From: Pigmentiphaga sp. NML030171
GTDB taxonomy: Bacteria > Pseudomonadota > Gammaproteobacteria > Burkholderiales > Burkholderiaceae_B
Assembly (NCBI RefSeq): GCF_002188635.1
Contig: NZ_NINX01000038.1
Location: 62,001-126,000 of the forward strand
Direction: 5' to 3'
DNA length: 64,000 nucleotides
The position numbers and the translations under genes are program-made. Of the stretch, positions 58,035-64,000 are shown piece by piece. The first letter of the stretch is position 1, and every line of letters starts with the position of its first letter. Below the pieces are notes generated by a model. The model was not told the origin of the DNA, searched no databases, and was given only the letters and a program-made list of their open reading frames with translations.

Positions 58035-59069
58035 ATGAAACATCCGGCACGACCCGCTGGCCCGGGATCCTTCCCCGGCCTCATCTGCACACTTCCACTC
58101 ACAGCGGTACTGGCCGCCTGCGGCGGCGGAGGAGAAGGAGGAGGTTCCCCTCCTCCTGCCCCTCCTGCTCCCCCACCCGGCCAGGAAATCACCCAGCCCA
58201 TCACAGAGATGCCTACGTCGAGCCATACGGGGGACAAACTCGCTGCCTTTGTGCGGCTGAACGAAGCCCGATTGGCGGCGGGGGTTGGCGCTGTAAAGCA
58301 GAATGCCCAATTAGACGCGGCTGCCCAGGCTCATGCGACGTATCAGGTTAGGAATTATGTGGTCGGACACGGTGAAGACCCGAATAAACCGTGGTTCACG
58401 GGGACAAACCATGCAGCAAGAGCCATAGCCCAGGGATATTCGGGAAGAGTCATGGGAGAAGTCATCACTCACGCCCCTCCGGGAACCGAAGCCATAGAAT
58501 CCTTCTTGCATTCGGTGTACCACCTGTATGGATTACTGGAGCCTCGTGCTAACCAAATCGGATTGGGTATTGATCAAATTACCCTTCCCGGTCCTCTAAA
58601 CAGCACCAGCATTACGCTCGGGGCCACGGCCCCCGGACTTCTTCCCGTTACTCCCGTCTGGCACTGGCCCGTCGATCGACAGACTGACGTCGCCCCCCGT
58701 TTCCTCCCATCTGGAGAATCACCAAACCCTGCGCCTGACTTGGCTGTCACCGGCACACCAATCATGTTCTGCGGCTCGGAAGGCAACTATGCCCCGCTGC
58801 ACGTCCTTCGGGTGGCGGTTAGGAAAGAGCATGAGTCCAATGAGCTACCACTCCGGCTTCTGCGCCACTCAACTGTGGAAATCGGAGAAGGAGTCAATGC
58901 CGAAGTAGTCATCGACTCCAATCTCGGTACCATTCATCAAGGATGCATTTTCCTGCTTCCCATTGTTGAACTCGAATCTGGCAAGACCTATGAAGTAAGA
59001 CTCGAAGCTTCTCAGGCGGGGAAAAACGTCGAAAAAACATGGACGTTCTCAACCCGACATGTTCATTAG
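58035..59069 (+). CDS. CAP-domain (SCP/PR-1-like) lipoprotein
   Basis: A 344-residue lipoprotein with lipobox LAAC (Cys29), a Gly and Pro-rich linker (about 30-55) and a CAP domain (about 65-205: LNEARLAAGVGAVKQNAQLDAAAQAHATYQVRN...VVGHGED; GEVIT). The C-terminal part (about 215-344) looks like a beta-sandwich. CAP domains act in adhesion, peptidoglycan or sterol binding. The GC content from about 58.2 kb is lower than in neighbours. Convergent with the pilus operon's last gene, 29 bp apart. Confidence 0.85.
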   Translation: MKHPARPAGPGSFPGLICTLPLTAVLAACGGGGEGGGSPPPAPPAPPPGQEITQPITEMPTSSHTGDKLAAFVRLNEARLAAGVGAVKQNAQLDAAAQAHATYQVRNYVVGHGEDPNKPWFTGTNHAARAIAQGYSGRVMGEVITHAPPGTEAIESFLHSVYHLYGLLEPRANQIGLGIDQITLPGPLNSTSITLGATAPGLLPVTPVWHWPVDRQTDVAPRFLPSGESPNPAPDLAVTGTPIMFCGSEGNYAPLHVLRVAVRKEHESNELPLRLLRHSTVEIGEGVNAEVVIDSNLGTIHQGCIFLLPIVELESGKTYEVRLEASQAGKNVEKTWTFSTRHVH

Positions 59070-59098
59070 ATTGCAAGAGGGGAGTCCCCTCCCAAGAT

Positions 59099-59758
59099 CT
59101 ACCCTGGCATCTCGTAATAACAAGATGATTGAAAACTTCCGCTCTGGAAGAAATAGCCGGAATATCCGTTATTAACGGATTGTTGGTAACGGTTCTGGTT
59201 GGAGAATTTGCCAGAACTGGCGCTGTACTGCTCCCATGTATAAGTGGCCCACGCATTGGCGCTCCCATTAGTCCAGGCGGAGCAGGAGGCGCCTACGATC
59301 GTAATTGCCGAACTACTGATCTCCATTACAAGGTTCACATTCAATGAGCCAGGCGAGAAAACGCAGCGAGTGTTCGTCGGGTTCAAGACACACACCGGAG
59401 CCCAGTAGTTGTTCCACTGACCATGCGATTGAATTTCTGCCCCATCTCCTCTCACCTCGACGCGCAAGACTGCGGGAAGCTCGTTCCAGCCACTCCGACC
59501 ATCCCAGATTTCCCGAAAATACAGTTGGACACCGTTCATTCGATCCAATAGCTCCTGAATACTGGCCGGGCTTACTGGCCCTGGTGTTATATCCGGCGGC
59601 GGAGACGTGACCGGACTATCCGGCATCACCCTCTTCGCCACCCCCGTTATATGCGTGGAATCCACCCAAGGTGTCCGCATCTGCGGCGGTGCCGGTTGCG
59701 CGCCGGCGTTCCATGAAACCAGGACGCAGCCCGCGCCCGCGGCGATGATTCGCTTCAT
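59099..59758 (-). CDS. Unrecognised exported protein closing the pilus operon
   Basis: A 219-residue protein with a signal peptide (MKRIIAAGAGCVLVSWNAGA, cut near residue 20). No known family was recognised. The mature part has a Pro-rich opening (22-65), a region with FREIWDGRSGWNELPAVLRVEV, and a C-terminal half rich in Ser, Asn, Tyr and Trp with four cysteines (about 125, 133, 161 and 214), which could form disulfides. Codons are more AT-rich than in pilV. It starts 9 bp after the pilV stop, the same gap as between the preceding pil genes, so it is probably co-expressed. Could be a pilus-associated adhesin or minor component; this is inferred from position only. Confidence 0.7.
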   Translation of the reverse strand: MKRIIAAGAGCVLVSWNAGAQPAPPQMRTPWVDSTHITGVAKRVMPDSPVTSPPPDITPGPVSPASIQELLDRMNGVQLYFREIWDGRSGWNELPAVLRVEVRGDGAEIQSHGQWNNYWAPVCVLNPTNTRCVFSPGSLNVNLVMEISSSAITIVGASCSAWTNGSANAWATYTWEQYSASSGKFSNQNRYQQSVNNGYSGYFFQSGSFQSSCYYEMPG

Positions 59759-59767
59759 TCTTCCTCC

Positions 59768-61336
59768 CTAGTATTTGCAATAGACCTGGGCGATGGCCTT
59801 GGCGGGACCGCCAAGAACCGTTCCGTCGTAGTCCAGCAGTTGCACCTGCCAGCCCGTCCCGGCGTCCACTGCCTTGCGGGTGAACGACGAAGCCTTGGAG
59901 GACTCGATCTGGGGCAACAGATAGATGAGCGGTGTGCCGGCGGCGGTACCAAGCCGGCCGCAGGCGGGTTTCTGGACGGTGTCGCCGGACGCGACGATCT
60001 GGCTGCCGGTCATGACGTAGCTGGACAGCAGGTCGTCGGCGCGCATCCAGACGCCAAGGCGGCAGACCAGGCCGGTGCCCGAGGCGGAGTCGGTGGCGAA
60101 CGCGCCGTTGGGGGCGCAGGCGGTGCCGGTCGATGCCATGGCTGCCAGTTCGCGCCATGTGCCGCCGGCGCAGACCAGGAGGCCTCCGGCCGACGTGCGG
60201 GCGAATTCGGCGTTGGCGCCGGCCTCGGTGGATATCCGTGAGAGGCAGGGGGTGTTGGCCGCGGCCACCTCCCTGACGCCCAGCCGATCGACGGACACGC
60301 CGGCATGTCCGACGAGGTCGCGGCCGACGACCGAGAGCGCAAGGCCGGCCCCGGTCGCAACGATCATCTGGCCCGTGTTCACGCGCAAGGTGGGCTGCGC
60401 GTCGGCGGCGTCGAAGATCGATCCCCGGTCGGTGGACAGTCCCGCGGCGGCACGGACCCGCTGGCTGGCGACGATGCCCGAGACTGGATCGATCTGGACG
60501 ATGCTGCCGTTGTCGGCCCGGAACAGGCCGGTCTTGGTCTGCAGCACGCCGGCGCACTGCACGGTCAGCACGCCGGTGTTGGTCGCCGTCAGGCAATCGC
60601 CGGCCGTACCCCGCAGCGCCAGGGAATCGTGCAGCCGCACGCCGCCTCGCACATCCAGGCTCCCCTGCAGGTCGGGATTGCGGCTATCCCGCATGCGCAC
60701 GAACTGCTGGAACAAGGTCGTATCCAGGCTTGCCAGGGCTCCCACGACACCCGCCGTCGCGCCCAATGGATTGGGAAGGACGTGTGTCGCGCCGCGCATC
60801 AGCGCCGGCTGGTCGGGATAGGCGGCGGCGCCGTATCCGGCGGTGGCCATGACGACCTGGGCCAGGATGCCGGGATCCGGCTCGGAAGCCCCCGGCGCGC
60901 GCAGCGGCGTGGCGGTATGCACCAGCGCATCCACCCTGCATCCGGTCCCTGGGCAGGAGCCGCTGCGCTCGACACGGATGGCGACAGCCTGGTTGAACGG
61001 CGTGCGATCGGGAAATCCGCGCTGCAGCAGGCCGGCCTCCCTCAGTTCGGCCAGGGTGGGCGCGAATGCCTGCGCCACGCCGGCAACGGGTGCTCCGCCG
61101 GCCAGCGCGTCGTAGTGCCGGACCAGGTAGCCATCCATGGCTCCCTTGATCGCGAGCAGGTACGTCCCCGTCGCCTGGGCCGCCGCGTCGTCCACCTCGC
61201 GCACCAGGCGGCTCCCCGCCAGGACGGCCAGCACCATGGCGATGCTGGCGGCGATGGCCAGTTCGATCAGGGTCCATCCGCGCTGGCGTGCCGCGCGGGC
61301 AGCCGGCGCGGCATGGAGAGCCGTCGTATGCGACAT
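59768..61336 (-). CDS. pilV: PilV-type minor pilin / tip adhesin (type IVb)
   Basis: A 522-residue prepilin-like protein. The class III leader ends in RQRG-WTLIELAIAASIAMVLAVLAGSRLV: cleavage after Gly20, Glu at +5 and a hydrophobic helix (about 21-42). The rest matches PilV/shufflon-N-terminal proteins of R64-type thin pili, where PilV is the tip adhesin that selects recipient cells. The C-terminal part (about 430-522, ending ...AKAIAQVYCKY) is the likely receptor-binding part. Starts 9 bp after pilS. No shufflon invertase or alternative C-terminal segments seen. Confidence 0.85.
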   Translation of the reverse strand: MSHTTALHAAPAARAARQRGWTLIELAIAASIAMVLAVLAGSRLVREVDDAAAQATGTYLLAIKGAMDGYLVRHYDALAGGAPVAGVAQAFAPTLAELREAGLLQRGFPDRTPFNQAVAIRVERSGSCPGTGCRVDALVHTATPLRAPGASEPDPGILAQVVMATAGYGAAAYPDQPALMRGATHVLPNPLGATAGVVGALASLDTTLFQQFVRMRDSRNPDLQGSLDVRGGVRLHDSLALRGTAGDCLTATNTGVLTVQCAGVLQTKTGLFRADNGSIVQIDPVSGIVASQRVRAAAGLSTDRGSIFDAADAQPTLRVNTGQMIVATGAGLALSVVGRDLVGHAGVSVDRLGVREVAAANTPCLSRISTEAGANAEFARTSAGGLLVCAGGTWRELAAMASTGTACAPNGAFATDSASGTGLVCRLGVWMRADDLLSSYVMTGSQIVASGDTVQKPACGRLGTAAGTPLIYLLPQIESSKASSFTRKAVDAGTGWQVQLLDYDGTVLGGPAKAIAQVYCKY

Positions 61337-61345
61337 GGGCGCGCC

Positions 61346-61930
61346 CTATCGTGCGGTGAACGAGAAGGAGTTCGTATCGCCGCTGGTGCAGGCGGCGTCC
61401 GCGCCGGCGGCGTTATAGGTGCCCGCCGCTCCGCCGGTGCCCGGCTGCTTGACGGTGACACTGTTGATGACGATGCGCTCGGACACTCGCTGCATGACCG
61501 CGGCCAGCGCCGGGCATGCCGCTTCGTTGACCTTGTCCAGCGTCAGTCCGAAGGCATCCCCGGACGAAGTCAGGGTATCGGCAGCGAGCACGATCCTGCC
61601 GTCCGTGGCGCCCAGGCCATGCCGGACCGTGGCCGTGGCCCCCGAGCCCGCGACGGTGATGACGCTGCTGCTGCGCAGCGAATTGGCGAGCTGGGCGATT
61701 CCTATGCCCGTATAGGGCGTGTTGCCCAACCCCTGGCTGGAGACCTTGGTGCGCGCGATGAAGCGATGCAGTTCCTGCCCCACCGCCGGCACCTTGTTCT
61801 CGATGACATAGCCGTTGATGGCGGGAATGCCGATGATGGCGGCGATCAGGACGATGGCGGCGACGATGGCGACCTCCACCAGGGTGAAGCCCTGCTGGCG
61901 CCCGGGACGAACGTGAAGAAAGCGAGACAT
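61346..61930 (-). CDS. pilS: PilS-type major prepilin (type IVb)
   Basis: A 194-residue pilin. The leader MSRFLHVRPGRQQG (cleavage after Gly14) is followed by FTLVEVAIVAAIVLIAAIIGIPAI with Glu at +5. The globular region (about 45-194) has two C-terminal cysteines (near 146 and 185) for the D-loop disulfide, and resembles PilS of R64/TcpA-like pili. Preceded by the platform-protein gene by 9 bp and followed by pilV after 9 bp. Confidence 0.88.
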   Translation of the reverse strand: MSRFLHVRPGRQQGFTLVEVAIVAAIVLIAAIIGIPAINGYVIENKVPAVGQELHRFIARTKVSSQGLGNTPYTGIGIAQLANSLRSSSVITVAGSGATATVRHGLGATDGRIVLAADTLTSSGDAFGLTLDKVNEAACPALAAVMQRVSERIVINSVTVKQPGTGGAAGTYNAAGADAACTSGDTNSFSFTAR

Positions 61931-61939
61931 GGGAATACC

Positions 61940-63043
61940 TCATCGGCTGGAGTAATAGTTGGTCAAGGCGGAACGCATTTCGTTGACGACGCCGACATGC
62001 CAGAAGACCAGGGACAACGCGACGCCTACGGCGGCCAGCAGCAGCACCCAGCGGGCGGCGGCCGCTTTCCTGGCAACCTGTCCCAGCGACCGCGCCTCCA
62101 GGCGCACGCGCGTCTGCTGCAAGGCGCTGTCCATGCCGCGGGCCGAGATCAGGTCGGCCAGGAACCACAAGGTCTCGGGCTCGACGATGCCGGTGTCGAA
62201 GGTGGCGCTGCCCACGCGGCCGTCGTCGATATTCGCGATCATTCTTTCCAGGTGCCAGCGCCGCCACGGATTGGCGCCCTCCACCTGCAGTTCCAGAGCT
62301 TCGCGCAGCGCGGTACTGACGTTGCCGCGCCGCTTCACCATGGTCGCCAGCGACGCCAGGAAGCGTATGCCCTGCAGGTCCCGGTACAGGCGCCAGACAA
62401 AATACCGGTCCAGCACACGGCGGACACGGCCGGTAAGGTTGGGCATGGACCAGGCCACGAAGTAGACGGCCAGGCCCACGGCCAGCGCGGACACGAACAG
62501 GTGCGCCTGGACGAGTTCGGCGAAGGCATAGAGACGCCGGGTCAGGCTGCCCAGGAACTCGTCGGGAACCGCACCGAACGCCCGCTTCAGGCGCGGCACG
62601 GTGAACATGGGCACGGCGACGATCATGCCGAACGAGACCAGCACGGCGGCAAGGGCCGCCGACAGCGTGGCGGACAACGTGCGCCGTGCCTCGTCGGCCA
62701 ATCTCGTCACCGCCGCCACGTCGCGCAAGGTCTGTTCGAGCGCACCCGCGCCGCCTCGCTGGGCCATGCGAAGCAGGACCAGGTCGTCGTCCGGCAGCGT
62801 CGAACGCAAGGTCTCGTGGAGATCGCCGCCCGCATGCTGATAGCGCGCCGCCCAGTACGCGGACAACACGCCCCGCGGATGGTCTCCATAGCGCCGGGCG
62901 TCGTCCAGGAAGATATCGCGCAATGTCTTGCGGCCATTGCAGGCGTCCATGACATCGGCCAGATAGTCGTAGTAATCGGCGCGGCCGGGCCGGAACTGCG
63001 CCGCGCACCACGCGATGCGCGCGCGTTCGCGAAGCGTGTTCAT
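61940..63043 (-). CDS. pilR: Pilus inner-membrane platform protein (PilR-type, GspF family)
   Basis: A 367-residue GspF/T2SSF protein of the R64 PilR type, with two cytoplasmic helical bundles (about 60-115 and 240-330) and three membrane helices (near 118-145, 175-200 and 340-360). Start at 63043 overlaps the ATPase stop by 4 bp. It anchors pilus assembly in the inner membrane. Confidence 0.87.
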   Translation of the reverse strand: MNTLRERARIAWCAAQFRPGRADYYDYLADVMDACNGRKTLRDIFLDDARRYGDHPRGVLSAYWAARYQHAGGDLHETLRSTLPDDDLVLLRMAQRGGAGALEQTLRDVAAVTRLADEARRTLSATLSAALAAVLVSFGMIVAVPMFTVPRLKRAFGAVPDEFLGSLTRRLYAFAELVQAHLFVSALAVGLAVYFVAWSMPNLTGRVRRVLDRYFVWRLYRDLQGIRFLASLATMVKRRGNVSTALREALELQVEGANPWRRWHLERMIANIDDGRVGSATFDTGIVEPETLWFLADLISARGMDSALQQTRVRLEARSLGQVARKAAAARWVLLLAAVGVALSLVFWHVGVVNEMRSALTNYYSSR

Positions 63044-64000
63044 GCCGGACGGCCTCCCCGTTCGGCATCCCGGCGGCGCCCGAGCGGCGCCTGCACCCGG
63101 CCGGAGGCCAACCTGCGGGGCCGCCTGCGCCCAGGCGGCACCTGTGGCGCGCGGGTCCTCCGCAGTTCGACGGTCTCGAAACTGACGAATCTCGGTTCGA
63201 TGTCGCGCGGATCGACCAGCCCTTGCGACGCCTTGTAGATCGCGCACTCCATCGCCGTCTTGCCCGTCATGTCGGCATGATCGAACGCGCTGCGCCGCTG
63301 GAACCGGAAGTAGTCGCGCAACGCCAGCGTGTCCGCGTCGCGCACCAGCCGCAGGAACCCGTCGTCGACGGTGGGATCGATCATTTCGGCGGCGACGGTG
63401 CGCCCGGCGTAGCCATGCAGTTCCGGCAGGGTGCTCTGCCGGCAGGCGGGGCATCCATCGGGATTGCGGACCTTCAGCGCGTTGACGTCGATGGCGTACA
63501 AGGCATGGAGCCGATCGGCATAGCGTCGCCAGTGATCGGGCTCGTGGCTGGCCATGCCGCCCCCGCCGGCCCGGTCGAACAGGCTGGACAACGGCAAGGC
63601 GCAGGCGGGGCACAACGCCGGCAACAGCGTCTGATAGACCAGGAGCTTCAGTATCCCGGGCGTCGCCAGCAGCCTTCGGGAAACGCCGATGAAGTCCGAG
63701 GCCAGGCGGTCCGGGATCAGGGCCGCGCCGCCCGCATGCGTCGTGGTGTACAGGTTGCTGCCCGAGCTGGCGAGGTCCATGAACGCCCTGCCGGTGGAGC
63801 GATCGCGTATCTCGCCGATGAGCAGGTCGTTCATGGCCGATCGCTTGATGGTCTTGAGCTTGGCGTCGAACTCGTTGGAAACCGAACCGTCGAGCGACCG
63901 GCTGACGCTGTTCTGCAGCGCGTTGGGAATGAGATATTCGACCGGGTCCTCGAGCGTGATGACCTTGCGGGTGGACGGGATGCGGGACATCATCGAGGCG
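63040..64000 (-). CDS. Type IVb pilus assembly ATPase, C-terminal part (runs off window)
   Basis: The C-terminal 320 residues of a GspE/PilB-type secretion ATPase (PilQ in R64 naming). Visible are STRKVITLEDPVEY (before the Asp box), LLIGEIRDRSTGRAFMDLASSGSNLYTTTHA (Walker B and His box), and two CPxC pairs (CPAC near 146, CPAC near 196) of the C-terminal zinc-binding region. The Walker A part lies beyond the right edge. It energises pilin assembly and begins the visible part of the pil operon. Confidence 0.88.
   Translation of the reverse strand, partial: ASMMSRIPSTRKVITLEDPVEYLIPNALQNSVSRSLDGSVSNEFDAKLKTIKRSAMNDLLIGEIRDRSTGRAFMDLASSGSNLYTTTHAGGAALIPDRLASDFIGVSRRLLATPGILKLLVYQTLLPALCPACALPLSSLFDRAGGGGMASHEPDHWRRYADRLHALYAIDVNALKVRNPDGCPACRQSTLPELHGYAGRTVAAEMIDPTVDDGFLRLVRDADTLALRDYFRFQRRSAFDHADMTGKTAMECAIYKASQGLVDPRDIEPRFVSFETVELRRTRAPQVPPGRRRPRRLASGRVQAPLGRRRDAERGGRPA

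Noticed and set aside
59940-59970. Sequence in pilV loosely like a shufflon recombination site (GTACCAAGCCGGCCGCAGG)
   Set aside because: Partial resemblance only, present once, with no inverted partner and no Rci-type recombinase gene; not enough for a shufflon.
60305-63238. 977-codon plus-strand open frame opposite the pil genes
   Set aside because: Antisense shadow of pilV, pilS and pilR, all of which show real pilin or GspF motifs on the minus strand.

Overview
The window is high-GC chromosomal DNA with dense, tightly packed genes. Orphan tripartite-tricarboxylate-type (Bug/TctC) binding proteins, many LysR regulators, aromatic ring-cleavage genes and the housekeeping set (pepA-holC-valS, alaS, acs, cysB, lptF) point to a betaproteobacterium of the Alcaligenaceae (Bordetella/Achromobacter-like). 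This assignment rests on gene content only. No rRNA, CRISPR array or insertion sequence was seen; there is one tRNA.

Layout. (1) 1-10.8 kb: an N-terminal fragment of an exported protein, then a minus-strand run lon, hsp20, an outer-membrane efflux lipoprotein and a ybhRSFG-type ABC-2 exporter, with a divergent cecR-like TetR gene. (2) 10.8-16.3 kb: a Bug protein and the large helicase lhr. (3) 16.5-32.1 kb: an aromatic-catabolism region. Its first part has a LigJ-like hydratase, a FAH-family hydrolase, an extradiol (VOC) dioxygenase, a flavin hydroxylase, a Bug protein and a LysR regulator. Its second part is a compact gentisate operon (FAH hydrolase, 3-hydroxybenzoate 6-hydroxylase-like, gentisate dioxygenase-like) with its own LysR gene. 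Two hemerythrin-type genes, a GntP permease and mobA (3-hydroxybenzoate 4-hydroxylase) follow. (4) 32-36.5 kb: a TSUP permease with a Fur-like box, an arsenic operon arsR-arsC-acr3-arsC-arsH, and tRNA-Ser(GGA).

(5) 36.9-49.6 kb: acs, a YqhA-like membrane protein and class I fumarase bracketed by two inverted copies of a ~78-bp repeat, a coiled-coil protein, a UMF1-type transporter, a GlcG/HbpS protein, an NlpC/P60 lipoprotein, a Fur-box-preceded DUF2325 gene, cysB, lptF, pepA, holC and a small gene. (6) 49.7-57.8 kb: valS, a higBA-like toxin-antitoxin pair, a GDSL esterase, tusA, alaS and a Pmp3/YqaE peptide. (7) 58-64 kb: a CAP-domain lipoprotein, and convergent to it the 3' part of a type IVb (R64/thin-pilus-like) operon: ATPase, inner-membrane platform protein, PilS prepilin, PilV minor pilin and an unrecognised exported protein of lower GC.

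Points that tie genes together: 4-bp ATGA overlaps in the exporter, gentisate, toxin-antitoxin and pilus operons; a shared CGATA-N9-TATCG dyad upstream of the FAH/extradiol operon and at the LysR/Bug intergenic region, which suggests one LysR controls both; and two Fur-like boxes at genes not usually named as iron-regulated. The best candidates for something undescribed are the LysR-linked extradiol/LigJ/FAH pathway and the unrecognised exported protein that closes the pilus operon.
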